From: Collinsella sp.
Lineage (GTDB): Bacteria; Actinomycetota; Coriobacteriia; Coriobacteriales; Coriobacteriaceae
DNA length: 57,319 bases
Direction: 5' to 3'
Assembly (NCBI GenBank): GCA_022745215.1
Contig: JAIIWC010000002.1
Span: 1-57,319, forward strand
This document shows, piece by piece, positions 15,947-25,789 of this stretch. Under the pieces are notes generated by a model that ran no database searches, was not told the origin of the DNA, and was given only the letters and a program-made list of their open reading frames with translations. Within the stretch, counting starts at the first letter, position 1. Each line of letters starts with the position of its first letter. A program made the translations under genes and the position numbers.

Positions 15947-16756
15947 CTAGCGGGCCTGCTTTACCTTGGCCGCTGCTTCGACAAACGACTTCCACAGGTT
16001 AAAGTCGGTCTCGAGCGTCTTCCACGTGTACTCAGGGTGCCATTGCACGCCCAAGCAGAATGGCTGGCCTTCGACCTCGATGCACTCGGGAACGCCGTCG
16101 GTTGCCTTGGCGACCAAACGCGTGCTCTTACCCAGACGGTCGACGCAGCAGTGATGTGCTGAGTTGGTCTGGATCAGCCTGTGCCCGCCAAGCGCGCGCT
16201 CCAGCAGCGAGCCCGGCACGACCTCGACGGGATGTACGGGGTCGTTGAGCACGTGGGTATGGCGCCACTGCGTGCGGCCCTCGCGAGCGCCCAGGCTCGG
16301 CACGTCCATGCACAGGGTGCCGCCAGTGGCGACATTGAGCAACTGCGTGCCGCGGCAGGTGGTAAAGAGCGGCTTTTTGGCGCGGAGTACCTCGCCGACC
16401 AGCTTAAATTCAAAGCTATCGCGGATCTCACAGCACAGCGTGGGGTCGTAGGGTCGATCATCGCCCCAACGTTTGGGATTGACATCGGGGCCGCCGGGAA
16501 TGGCGATGCCGTCGGCGATATCGACGTAATGGCGGATGACCTCAATGTCCTCGGTGATGGACATCTGCAGCGGCAGGCCGCCGGCGGCAAGGATGGCATC
16601 GACAAAGACACTTGCGATTTCCTCGTTGGGGGAGAGCGTCTCGCTTAAAAACGGCTTCGCCTCTTCCCAGCGCGGCGCGACGAGGATGAGCGGGCGGTCG
16701 GCGGGATCGACGTCGACGTGCGGGGTGTATGACGATGAAGTGCGAGTTCCGATCAT
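15947..16756 (-). CDS. Class I glutamine-amidotransferase-like C26 hydrolase (PuuD-like)
   Basis: 269 residues of the gamma-glutamyl hydrolase family. Nucleophile Cys134 lies in TTCRGTQLLN, and the His240/Glu242 pair lies in QWHPEY. The IPGGPDVNP motif is typical of gamma-glutamyl-GABA hydrolase. It lies downstream of a glutamate-type ABC importer on the same strand, so release of glutamate from imported or internal gamma-glutamyl compounds is a reasonable inference. A hairpin separates it from the ATPase gene, so expression may be lower. Confidence 0.85.
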   Translation of the reverse strand: MIGTRTSSSYTPHVDVDPADRPLILVAPRWEEAKPFLSETLSPNEEIASVFVDAILAAGGLPLQMSITEDIEVIRHYVDIADGIAIPGGPDVNPKRWGDDRPYDPTLCCEIRDSFEFKLVGEVLRAKKPLFTTCRGTQLLNVATGGTLCMDVPSLGAREGRTQWRHTHVLNDPVHPVEVVPGSLLERALGGHRLIQTNSAHHCCVDRLGKSTRLVAKATDGVPECIEVEGQPFCLGVQWHPEYTWKTLETDFNLWKSFVEAAAKVKQAR

Positions 16757-16799
16757 AGGTGTTGCTTTCGAATCTAAAGGTGACAGGGCGCATGAGAGA

Positions 16800-16833
16800 C
16801 GTGGGACAACGCTTCCGATGGATTTGTCCCACG
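16800..16833 (-). repeat. Hairpin between ABC ATPase and C26 gene
   Basis: A perfect 10-bp inverted repeat (CGTGGGACAA/TTGTCCCACG) has a 14-nt loop. No U-run follows on the minus strand. It may be an attenuator or an RNA-stability element. Confidence 0.65.
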
Positions 16834-16843
16834 GGGTGGCTGG

Positions 16844-17608
<765 letters not shown>

Positions 17609-17644
17609 GGTGCTCGGCTCCTTATGACTCGAAATGGTAAAGCG

Positions 17645-18478
17645 TTAGCGGATGATGGTCGCGCCGGTCTTGTGCGAAACGTAGACAGCGGCCTTGTTGA
17701 TCGCGACGTTGATGAGGATGTAGATGACCGCGATCACCAGATAGACCGACACGAGCGCGTCGTAGTTGGTGATGAGCACGCGGGCATTTTGCATGAGGTC
17801 GGGGTAGCTCACGACATAGGCGACGGTGGTGTCCTTGACTACGACCACAAGCTGCGAAATCAACGACGGAATGATAAACCGAATCGCCTGGGGCAATACG
17901 ATTTTAAAGGTGATTTTGGCCTTGGAGAGACCGAGCGCCTGGGCTGCCTCGACCTGACCGCGCGGCACGGCGTTGACGCCGGCGCGGAAGATCTCGGCAA
18001 GTACGCCGGCTGCAGCGAGCGCGACGGGAAGCGTGAGCATCCAAAACGACGGCAGTGAAATCTTGTACTGAGGCAGCACCAAAAAGAAGAAGTAGATGAA
18101 CAGCAGGCTCGGCACGCCACGGAAGAAATCGGTGAGCACGCGGCAGACCAGCTGCAGCGGCTTGATGTCGCTGGTACGGCCGAGCATGAGGGCTAAGCCC
18201 AGTACCAGCGCGATGGCGCCGGCGGTGAGCGCGACTTTAACGGTGCCCTCAAAACCGGCAAGCAGGAACTTCCAGGTGGTGAGGTGCGTAAAGAAGTACC
18301 AGTAATGGACCGAAAGCTGGCCGGTCACATAAAAGCGCTGCAGTACCAGAGCGATGAGCGCGGCCACGGCAACAAGTGAGATGGCGGTGCCGACGCGAAT
18401 CTTGGCGCGCATCTTGGGGCCGGGAGCCTCGTAGAGCGCATCGCGCATGGTGAGCGCGGAGGTGGAGTGCTTGCTCAT
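17645..18478 (-). CDS. Polar amino-acid ABC importer, permease 2
   Basis: 277 residues, HisM/GlnP family. The EAA loop is recognisable at GQVEAAQALGLSKAKITFKIVLPQA, the contact to the ATPase. It has a longer N-terminal part than permease 1, as in GluD of corynebacteria. It overlaps permease 1 by 4 bp. Confidence 0.88.
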   Translation of the reverse strand: MSKHSTSALTMRDALYEAPGPKMRAKIRVGTAISLVAVAALIALVLQRFYVTGQLSVHYWYFFTHLTTWKFLLAGFEGTVKVALTAGAIALVLGLALMLGRTSDIKPLQLVCRVLTDFFRGVPSLLFIYFFFLVLPQYKISLPSFWMLTLPVALAAAGVLAEIFRAGVNAVPRGQVEAAQALGLSKAKITFKIVLPQAIRFIIPSLISQLVVVVKDTTVAYVVSYPDLMQNARVLITNYDALVSVYLVIAVIYILINVAINKAAVYVSHKTGATIIR

Positions 18479-19134
18479 CGGAGGATCCTCACCTTCTTAT
18501 CGATATAGTTGCCAATGTGGCTCACCACAAAGGCCGTGCCCAGGTAGCCGAGCGCCGAGATAAAGAACGCGGCGACGCCGCCGAGCGAGCGCGTGTTGAT
18601 GTAGCTCACCACGCCGGTGAGCTCCTGCGGTTTAAGCGGCACCTGACTGCCGAGCGCGGTGGTGAGCATGACGGCGATAAAGAGGTTGGTCATGGGCAGT
18701 ACGCTCGAGCGCAGCGCCTGCGGAATCACGATCTTGGCGAGGATACGGCTGAAGCTCATGCCCAGCGAGCGGGCGGCTTCCACCTGGCCGACACCGACGG
18801 TGTTGATGCCGCTCATAAAGTTCTCGGAGCCAAATGCCGAGCCCAGCAACACCGTGGCGACGATAACGCAGGTGCGGTAGGGCAGGACGACCTTGAGCGG
18901 CGGCAGCGCGTAGACGACGATAATGAGCAGCGCGATGCCGGGGATGTTACGGAAGACCTGGACATACAGGTCGCCAAAGACGCGCAGCGGTTTGAGCGGC
19001 GACACGCGCATCACAGTGACGGCGACGGCCAGCACCATGGCGATGACAAACGACTCAAGCGTCATACCCCAGGTTGCTAGCAGCGCGTCGATATAGTTCT
19101 GGCCATAGAGCGACCAGAGCTCGGAGAGACTCAT
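18475..19134 (-). CDS. Polar amino-acid ABC importer, permease 1
   Basis: 219 residues, HisM/GlnP family, with an EAA loop at GQVEAARSLGMSFSRILAKIVIPQA. GGGAGG precedes the ATG. It pairs with permease 2. An attenuator-like hairpin lies between it and the binding-protein gene. Confidence 0.88.
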   Translation of the reverse strand: MSLSELWSLYGQNYIDALLATWGMTLESFVIAMVLAVAVTVMRVSPLKPLRVFGDLYVQVFRNIPGIALLIIVVYALPPLKVVLPYRTCVIVATVLLGSAFGSENFMSGINTVGVGQVEAARSLGMSFSRILAKIVIPQALRSSVLPMTNLFIAVMLTTALGSQVPLKPQELTGVVSYINTRSLGGVAAFFISALGYLGTAFVVSHIGNYIDKKVRILR

Positions 19135-19158
19135 GCGGACCTCCCGCCGGTAAGGAAA

Positions 19159-19184
19159 GGGGCTCCCGTGTGTACGGAAGCCCC
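19159..19184 (-). terminator. Attenuator hairpin between binding protein and permeases
   Basis: An 11-position stem with one mismatch (GGGGCTTCCGT/ACGGGAGCCCC) and a 4-nt loop is followed on the minus strand by TTTCC. Partial termination here would give more binding protein than permease, a common arrangement for such importers. Confidence 0.65.
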
Positions 19185-19272
19185 GACAACTCAGTGAGGA
19201 AACAGTTTAGCGCAATAAAGCGCATCGTGCGTTTCCGTATGGTTTCGTAGCGGCCGTTACTAGGCTCGCTGC

Positions 19273-20268
19273 CTAGGCGCCGACCTCGGGCAGCTCGGGA
19301 ACGTTGGTGTCGCCCGTGCGGTCGCCGATGCAGATCTGCCACAGCTCGGTCCAGGTGCCGTCATCCTCGATCTTCTTAAGGAAGCCGTTGACAAAGGCGA
19401 CGCCGTCGGAATCGAGCGGCAGGCCGATGCCGTAGGGCTCCTTGCTGCCGAAAGGCTTGCCGGCGATCTTGTACTTGCCGGGCTCGCGCACCAGGGCGCT
19501 CTGCTGCATGTTGTTGTCGATGACATAGGCGTCAACGCGACCCTGCTGAAGTGCCTGACGGGCCTCCTCGTCGGTCTTGAACTCCTGCTGGCTGGCCTTG
19601 GGAGCGAACTCCTCCAGGATGGCGGGGCCGTTGGAGCCGGACTGGACGGCGACGTTCTTGTCGGCCAGATCGTCGACGCTCTTGATGTCGTCGTTATCGG
19701 CGAGCACCAGGATGGCCTGCTGCGTGTAGTAGTAGGGACCAGCGAAGGAGACGAGCTTCTTGCGCTCATCGGTGATGGTGTAGGTGGCAAAGACGGCGTC
19801 GACCTGGCCGTTCTGCAGCACGGACTCGCGCGTGTCGGAGGTCACCTGGGTAATCTCGACCTTGTTCTCGCCCAGGATGTAGTTGGACAGGAGCTGTGCG
19901 ATGCCAGCATCGAAGCCGCGGGTCTGGCCATCCTTCTCGTTAAGGAGGGAGAAGAGCGTGGAGGTCTGGACGCCACCGATCTTAAAGACGCCGGCGTCCT
20001 TGACGGCCGTGGCCCAGGTGCTGGCGGCGATGGCATCGTCATCGGCCTTGGGGCCGTTGTCGACGAGCTTGTCGAATGCCTTGGCATCGAGCGTGGTGGA
20101 AGCCTCGGTATCTTCGGAGCTCTTGGAGGAGCCGGCGGCGGAACCCTTGTCGGCCTCGGCGCTGGTGTCGGAGCAGCCGGCAAGACCAAGGCCGGCGACG
20201 GTTGCGAAGGTGGCGGCAACGAAGCCGCGGCGGTCGAGAACGACCTGCTGGGAGAGGTTCTTGCTCAT
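19273..20268 (-). CDS. Amino-acid ABC importer solute-binding lipoprotein (Tat type)
   Basis: 331 residues. The signal peptide has a twin-arginine motif (DRRGFV, Arg13-Arg14) and a lipobox LAGC with Cys32, so the protein is probably exported folded and then lipidated; lgt is in this window. A Ser/Asp/Glu-rich linker (33-60) precedes a family 3 binding fold (DAGIAQLLSNYILGE, TDERKKLVSFAGPYY, DLADKNVAVQSGS). It catches glutamate-like amino acids for the permeases downstream. Confidence 0.9.
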   Translation of the reverse strand: MSKNLSQQVVLDRRGFVAATFATVAGLGLAGCSDTSAEADKGSAAGSSKSSEDTEASTTLDAKAFDKLVDNGPKADDDAIAASTWATAVKDAGVFKIGGVQTSTLFSLLNEKDGQTRGFDAGIAQLLSNYILGENKVEITQVTSDTRESVLQNGQVDAVFATYTITDERKKLVSFAGPYYYTQQAILVLADNDDIKSVDDLADKNVAVQSGSNGPAILEEFAPKASQQEFKTDEEARQALQQGRVDAYVIDNNMQQSALVREPGKYKIAGKPFGSKEPYGIGLPLDSDGVAFVNGFLKKIEDDGTWTELWQICIGDRTGDTNVPELPEVGA

Positions 20269-20384
20269 AGTAGAACACCTTTCTCAATAAAATCCCTAGC
20301 GGTTGAGTAGAGTTATACCCTATCTCGCTCAAAAGGGTCAACACGAAATAACTCAGAAACATACTTGCCTTATGGGTTATTCTA

Positions 20385-20434
20385 CCTACCAAAAGGGACA
20401 GGTTTATTTTGGTAGGTTTTATCTGGGCAAACGT
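20385..20434 (+). repeat. CCTNCC hairpin repeat, copy 3
   Basis: Arms CCTACCAAAA and TTTTGGTAGG enclose GGGACAGGTTTA, followed by TTTTATCTGGGCAAACGT. It lies between the divergent binding-protein and alcohol-dehydrogenase genes. The first arm's A and the second arm's T differ together from copies with CCTGCC/GGCAGG. Confidence 0.85.
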
Positions 20435-20537
20435 CGGTTGTCGCTGTTGGGACGGTAGCTTGCGGCCGGGGCGGCTGCGCACGGCGGTCGCTATAATGGC
20501 GGCAACGCGACGCATATATACGTGAGGAGATCGTTGC

Positions 20538-21740
20538 ATGAATGGCTATACATTCTTCGCGCCGACTAAGGTGCTGTTTGGCGCGGGCAAGCTGAGCGAG
20601 CTGGGCGCACAGAGGCTTCCCGGTACCAAGGCGCTCATCGTCACGACCGGCGGCAACTCGGTCAAGCGCTTTGGATATCTGCAGCGCGTGGAGGCCGAGC
20701 TCGACCGTGCCGGCGTGGAACACGAGCTGTTCGACCGCATTGAGCCCAACCCGCTGCGCGAGACCGTCAACGCAGGTGGCTGGATGGCGCGCACCCATGG
20801 TTGCGACTTTGTGCTGGCGCTCGGCGGCGGCTCGGTCATGGACGGCAGCAAGGGAATTTGTGCGGTGGCGGCGAACCCGCATGCGGATGTCGAGGGCAAC
20901 GAGTGCCCCGGCGACATCTGGGACTTCGTTGTCGGCGGCACTGCGCTTGGACTGCCCATCCCCAACGACCCGCTGCCGCTGGTGTGCGTGACCACCACGG
21001 CCGGCACCGGCTCGGAGGCCGATGCGGGCGGCGTGATCTCGTGCGAGGAGAACGACGAGAAGCTTCGCCTGGGCGACCCGCGCCTGTTCCCAGTGCTTTC
21101 GGTCGTCGACCCCGAGCTTATGACGAGCGTTCCGGCGCGCTTGACCGCATACCAGGGTTTCGATGCCCTGTTCCACAACGTTGAGTGCTATATCGCCAAT
21201 ACCAACACGCCCATGGGTGACATGGTTTGCCGCGAGGGTATTCGACGCGCCGCGGCTTCGCTGGCCGCATGCGTGAACAGCGGCGACGACCTGGATGCGC
21301 GTGCCGAGCTCGCTTTTGCCAACACGCTCGGCGGCTATGCCATGGTGTGCTCGGGCTGCGCGGGATGCCACGGCCTTGAGCACGGTATGAGTGCACATCA
21401 TCATGACCTGCCGCACGGCGCCGGCCTCATCATGATCGCGCGCGCCTACCACACGTGGATGATCGATCACGGCGCCGCGCCCGAGCGCTATATCGACATG
21501 GCACGCTTGATGGGGAATGCCGAGGCGAGCGACCCGCACGATTTTGTAATTGAGCTTACCCGCCTGATGGAGGCGTGCCACGTGGCGGATCTTGCCATGA
21601 GCGAGTGGGGGATTACCGCCGAAGAGCTGCCCGCCATCGCGCGCAATGCCGTGACGACCAACGCCGCGCTGTTCGGCCATGACCCGGTTTCCCTGACCGA
21701 CCCCGACGTCGTTGAGATCCTCAAGCGAAGCTATTGCTAA
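20538..21740 (+). CDS. Iron-containing alcohol dehydrogenase
   Basis: 400 residues, group III alcohol dehydrogenase resembling butanol dehydrogenase/YqhD. It has GGGSVMDGSKG (nucleotide phosphate loop), TTAGTGSEAD, and metal-binding residues in GFDALFHNVE (Asp, His) and GLEHGMSAHHHDLPHG (His, His). It likely reduces aldehydes to alcohols with NAD(P)H to balance redox in fermentation. GAGGAGATC precedes the ATG. The exact substrate is unknown. Confidence 0.88.
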   Translation: MNGYTFFAPTKVLFGAGKLSELGAQRLPGTKALIVTTGGNSVKRFGYLQRVEAELDRAGVEHELFDRIEPNPLRETVNAGGWMARTHGCDFVLALGGGSVMDGSKGICAVAANPHADVEGNECPGDIWDFVVGGTALGLPIPNDPLPLVCVTTTAGTGSEADAGGVISCEENDEKLRLGDPRLFPVLSVVDPELMTSVPARLTAYQGFDALFHNVECYIANTNTPMGDMVCREGIRRAAASLAACVNSGDDLDARAELAFANTLGGYAMVCSGCAGCHGLEHGMSAHHHDLPHGAGLIMIARAYHTWMIDHGAAPERYIDMARLMGNAEASDPHDFVIELTRLMEACHVADLAMSEWGITAEELPAIARNAVTTNAALFGHDPVSLTDPDVVEILKRSYC

Positions 21741-21756
21741 CTACCTTGCTGCTTTG

Positions 21757-21972
21757 TCTCGATCTGTAACATCTGCAGCCGTTTTTGACGAGTAACTGTT
21801 ACAGATTGAGATTTTCTCTTCAGGGGAATTCGAATGTCTCGATCTGTAACAGTTAGACGAGGATTTGGCCCCTAACTGTTACAGATTGAGATAAACATCA
21901 GGGGCTTAAACGTCTCGTCTCAATCTGTAACACCTAGACGCAAATTCTGCCTCTAGATGTTACAGATCAAGA
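21757..21972. repeat. Array of three tandem hairpins with conserved arms
   Basis: Three units each pair TCTCRATCTGTAACA with its near complement: 21757-21771/21797-21811, 21837-21856/21872-21891 and 21918-21938/21952-21972. The unit spacing is about 80 bp, and the spacers share TCAGGGG. The loops differ. The stem extensions differ too but stay paired (GTTAG/CTAAC in unit 2, CCTAGA/TCTAGA in unit 3), so structure seems to be kept. No gene is within it. Confidence 0.9.
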
Positions 21973-21985
21973 TAATTGCGTCGCG

Positions 21986-22026
21986 AAAAAACCTCCGCAG
22001 GGGTGCTTCCCTTGCGGAGGTTTTTT
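21986..22026. terminator. Bidirectional intrinsic terminator
   Basis: A6-CCTCCGCAGGG ... CCCTTGCGGAGG-T6 forms a stem with runs on both sides. It ends dxs (-) and possibly the alcohol dehydrogenase (+). Confidence 0.9.
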
Positions 22027-23806
22027 ACTCGTTCAGTAGCCTTACGGCTTCGGCGGCCATGTTTTCGACCGTCATGCCGTTCTGCGCGAGCAGTTCGTTG
22101 GGGTCGTAGCGGTCGGGGAAGCCCTTGGCGATGCCAAAGGTGCGGGCGCGCAGCGGCGTGCAGGCCAAATAACATGCCACGCGCTCGCCCCAGCCGCCGT
22201 CCAAGATGCCGTCCTCGATGGTCACGACAACGCGGTGCTCGGCGGCAAGGCTGTCGAGGAATTCGCGGTCGAGCTCGGTCGCGAAGCGCGGGTTGACGAG
22301 CGTGGCCTCGATACCGTACTCGGCGGCCAAGCGGTTTGCCACGCGCTCGCCCAGCTCATAGAAATCGCCGAGCGCGAGCACGGCCACGTCGCGGCCCTGG
22401 CGCACCACGTTGTAACGAACGGCGCCGTAATCGGCGTCCTCGGCAGGTGCCAAGTCGGGACGGCTTACCAGACCAATGCCCGGCACGCGAATTGCCACGG
22501 GGTGCTCGCGGTGATCGAGCGACCAGCTCAGCATGGACAGATATTCCTCCATGCAGGCCGGCGCCAGGTAACGCATGTTGGGAAGAGCGCCCAGCATGGA
22601 AATATCAAAGAACGAAAGATGCGTCTCGGACGTGGTACCAAAGATCGACGCGCCAAATACCAGGATGGTCGCCGGGGCGTCGTTGAGGCACAGATCGTGC
22701 CACAGCTCGTCATAAGCGCGCTGCAAAAACGTGCCGTACACGCCAAAGACCGGCTTGGCGCCCGAGCGGGCGAGCGCGGTGGCAAAGGTGACGGCGTGCT
22801 CCTCGGCAATGCCCACGTCGACAAATTGCTTGCCGGCGGCAGCGCGGAGCTCGGGCGTAAAGCCCATGATATAGGGCGTGGCGGCCGTGATGCCCACGAC
22901 CTGCGGATCGTGCTCGATGGCGGCGCTGAGCGCCTCGCCCGTAATATCGGCATAGGTGCGCGGCGCAGGCTCGCTCGGATGGCCCGGGCAGAGCTTGCGC
23001 CCAGTCGCCATGTCAAAGGGGCCAACGTGATGCCAGCGCTCGGGGTCGCTCTGGGCCGGCTCAAAGCCCTTGCCCTTGGCGGTCGAGATGTGCAGCACGA
23101 TGGGGTGGTCGATGTCGCGCAGCTCCTGCACCGTGTCGACCAAGGCCAACACGTCGTTGCCGGCGTCCAGATAGCGGTAGTCGAGCCCCATGGCGCGGAA
23201 GATATTGCGCTCGGCAGCACCGTTGCTGGCGCGCAACTCGGCAAGATTGCGGTAGAGGCCGCCGTGGTTCTCGGCGATGGACTGGTCGTTATCGTTGACG
23301 ATGATGATCAGGTTGCTATCGAGTTCGGCGGCATTGTCGAGGCCCTCAAACGCCAGGCCGCCCGAAAGCGAGCCGTCGCCAATAATGGTAATGACGTTGT
23401 ACGTATCGCCTGCCAGGTCGCGAGCGTGCGCCAGGCCGCAGCTAAGGCTCACCGACGTGGAGGTGTGGCCCATGGCGAACAGGTCGTGCTCGGACTCGTC
23501 GGGATTGGCAAAGCCAGAAGCCTCACCATAACGCTCCGGATCGATATAAGTGTACGCGCGCCCAGTCAGCGCCTTGTGGGCGTAGGTCTGGTGCGACACG
23601 TCAAAGACGATCTTGTCGGTGGGAGAGTTGAACACGCGATGGAGCGCGACCGTGAGCTCAACGACACCCAGGTTGGGGGCAACGTGTCCGCCGACGGCGG
23701 CGGAGCTTTCGAGGATGGCGTGGCGGATCTCGCCGCAGAGCAGCGGAAGCTCGGCGCGATCGAGAGCCTTGACGTCCTCGGGCGTTGTCGTTTGCGTAAG
23801 CAGCAT
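22025..23806 (-). CDS. dxs: 1-deoxy-D-xylulose-5-phosphate synthase
   Basis: Thiamine-diphosphate enzyme that condenses pyruvate and glyceraldehyde 3-phosphate, the first step of the MEP isoprenoid pathway. It has HVAPNLGVVELTVALH, DVSHQTYAHK, the ThDP motif GDGSLSGG...NDND, and the transketolase central part with VDVGIAEEHAVTFA. 593 residues is slightly shorter than the usual 620-640, with the shortening spread through loops and no missing block seen. It appears monocistronic. Confidence 0.93.
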   Translation of the reverse strand: MLLTQTTTPEDVKALDRAELPLLCGEIRHAILESSAAVGGHVAPNLGVVELTVALHRVFNSPTDKIVFDVSHQTYAHKALTGRAYTYIDPERYGEASGFANPDESEHDLFAMGHTSTSVSLSCGLAHARDLAGDTYNVITIIGDGSLSGGLAFEGLDNAAELDSNLIIIVNDNDQSIAENHGGLYRNLAELRASNGAAERNIFRAMGLDYRYLDAGNDVLALVDTVQELRDIDHPIVLHISTAKGKGFEPAQSDPERWHHVGPFDMATGRKLCPGHPSEPAPRTYADITGEALSAAIEHDPQVVGITAATPYIMGFTPELRAAAGKQFVDVGIAEEHAVTFATALARSGAKPVFGVYGTFLQRAYDELWHDLCLNDAPATILVFGASIFGTTSETHLSFFDISMLGALPNMRYLAPACMEEYLSMLSWSLDHREHPVAIRVPGIGLVSRPDLAPAEDADYGAVRYNVVRQGRDVAVLALGDFYELGERVANRLAAEYGIEATLVNPRFATELDREFLDSLAAEHRVVVTIEDGILDGGWGERVACYLACTPLRARTFGIAKGFPDRYDPNELLAQNGMTVENMAAEAVRLLNE

Positions 23807-24034
23807 CGTTGTTGGTTACTCCATGCGAATCGAGCGCCGGCGCTCCCTCGGCCGGCACAATTGCACAAGACAGTCTCGCACATTTTGGCGTTTGATATGT
23901 GACGGCGGCGCGGTAATTCGACAACTGGTGGGGCAAAACGTTTTGTCCGATGCCATACTGGTGTATTCCATGATGATTCTATTGATTGTGCGCAGGCTGT
24001 AGTTTGTCGCCGTGAGCCGCTGGAAGGAGGTCGC

Positions 24035-24568
24035 ATGTCAGAAACCGCTCGTGCCGAGAGGATCGCGCGTGAAGTCGACCATGCCGCCTGCCAGCTGGCG
24101 CTGACGGGGCGTTTGGACCTGACGCGCGAGTTTATCCAGCATGGCGAGGTGACGGTGTACGCGCATGTGACCTCGGTGGCACGGGCAAGCCTGTCCTTTG
24201 CCGAGCGCTTGGGGTGTGTTGGCATTTCGGTCGACCGCGCCTCGCTGTTGCGTGGGGCTCTGCTGCACGATTACTTTCTCTACGATTGGCACGATCCCGA
24301 CCCGAGCCATCGACTGCATGGGTTTCGGCATCCGTTTTTTGCCCTGGCGCGCGCCGAGGAAGATTTTGAGTTGACGCCGCGCGAGCGGAATATCATCGTG
24401 CGCCATATGTTTCCGCTGGTACCGGTGCCGCCGACGTGTCGCGAAGCCTGGATTGTGTGCTTGGCGGATAAGTGGTGCGCGCTGTGCGAGACGGTTGCCG
24501 GTCGTCTGCCGCGCAAAGGCGGCATGAACGATTTGAACGAAGGCTCGAGCGACAAGAAGAGAGGGTAG
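24035..24568 (+). CDS. HD-domain phosphohydrolase-like protein
   Basis: 177 residues. The metal pair is His-Asp in LLHDYFLYDWHD (about 88-99), with further His in HLHGFRHPF-like and RHMFP segments and a late Asp in CLADKW, consistent with an HD fold. Target unknown. AAGGAGG precedes the ATG. The next gene starts 3 bp after its stop, so the two are probably co-translated. Confidence 0.8.
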   Translation: MSETARAERIAREVDHAACQLALTGRLDLTREFIQHGEVTVYAHVTSVARASLSFAERLGCVGISVDRASLLRGALLHDYFLYDWHDPDPSHRLHGFRHPFFALARAEEDFELTPRERNIIVRHMFPLVPVPPTCREAWIVCLADKWCALCETVAGRLPRKGGMNDLNEGSSDKKRG

Positions 24569-24571
24569 ACG

Positions 24572-25591
24572 GTGGGAACCGCGATCGACATGGCATTTGG
24601 CGGCGCGACACTTGCCGCCTGCCCGCTCTCGGCGCTGGTGCTCTCGTTTGCCTTCTACGGTTTTTGCGGCTGGGCATGGGAGTCGACAGTCTGCGCCATG
24701 CTCAACCACGGACGCTTTGCCAACAGCGGCTTTTTGCTGGGACCGTGCTGCCCCATCTACGGCGCGGGCGGCATCGCCTGCTGGCTGCTGCTGCGCGGGA
24801 TCCCGGACGCCTCGAGCCAGTTTGTCGCCGCGGCACTCGTGTGCAGCGTGATCGAATACAGCGTGGGCGTGCTGCTCGAAAAAACAACTGGCGCCCGCTT
24901 TTGGGACTATTCTCACCTGCCGTTTAACCTGCATGGACGCATTTGCCTGTACTGGGCCTGTGCGTTTGGCCTGGGCGCACTGTGCATTTGTCGCTTGGTA
25001 GAGCCAGCGCTGCTGGGGCTGCTCGGCCATCTGCCGGTGTTGATCGTGCGGCTGGCGGCCTTTGCCGTTGCCGTTGCGATGATCGTGGACGCGTTGTGCT
25101 CGCTGGCGAGCTGGCGCCGTCTGTCCGACCAGCTCGAGCGCGTGCGCGCCGACCTTGCCGACCGCATCAACGAGTCACTGGCCGACGCCTCGGACTCCAT
25201 GCTCGAGCGCATTCCCGACTCGGCGATCGATTCGGTGTCTCAGACGCATATCCGCGGTCGTGCTATTAACGCGTGGCTGGCAGAGCTGGGCGATGCGGCA
25301 CTCGATGCCCTGCGCGAGAAGGCCTCGGTGCCGACGTTTATCTCGGACGGTGCTCGCGGCCTGGCGCTTGCCGCTCGCCGCGTTGCCGATGCCGCACCGA
25401 GCATGCCGCGCCCGTCGCTTAGTCGTCGCCGCGCCGGCAGACGCGCGAGCCGTCCGGTGCCGAGTGTTTCGCTCAGCCGCCGTGACCTGCGCTTTTTCAA
25501 CGCCTTCCCGCGCCTGCGCATCAACCGCTACGAGGGCGTCATCCGAGCCACCAACCTCCGCGATCGCGCTCGCGAGCTGTTCCGTCGCTAG
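24572..25591 (+). CDS. CmpB-like (PF06541-type) integral membrane protein
   Basis: 339 residues, GTG start. The N-terminal membrane domain (about 15-185) has FCGWAWES, GFLLGPCCPIYGAG and YSVGVLLEKTTGARFWDYS, the hallmarks of the 'putative ABC transporter type IV' family. The C-terminal 150 residues are predicted cytoplasmic, Arg-rich (RRRAGRRASR) and partly helical. No ATPase gene is adjacent, so transport is not supported. Coupled to the HD protein upstream. Confidence 0.8.
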   Translation: MGTAIDMAFGGATLAACPLSALVLSFAFYGFCGWAWESTVCAMLNHGRFANSGFLLGPCCPIYGAGGIACWLLLRGIPDASSQFVAAALVCSVIEYSVGVLLEKTTGARFWDYSHLPFNLHGRICLYWACAFGLGALCICRLVEPALLGLLGHLPVLIVRLAAFAVAVAMIVDALCSLASWRRLSDQLERVRADLADRINESLADASDSMLERIPDSAIDSVSQTHIRGRAINAWLAELGDAALDALREKASVPTFISDGARGLALAARRVADAAPSMPRPSLSRRRAGRRASRPVPSVSLSRRDLRFFNAFPRLRINRYEGVIRATNLRDRARELFRR

Positions 25592-25789
25592 CCGGGGCCG
25601 GGCCGGGCGCGCCCCTTTCGCCCGCACGTTTCCCGTTCGTTTCGCGCCCGTTGCCGTGCCGTTTCCAAGATTGCGGCACCGTTTCCATTCGACAACGCAG
25701 CGTTTAACAACGCCGTATCTGGTCTACACCAGTTGCCCCTCGGCTCCATCATGGGCGCCGACAACGTTCATGCGACCAAGGGGGAGCGA

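Noticed and set aside
21757..21972. CRISPR array
   Set aside because: The repeated part is itself an inverted repeat with variable loop, units differ, there are only three, and no cas genes are present.
22235..23902. 555-codon plus-strand frame across dxs
   Set aside because: Antisense shadow of dxs.
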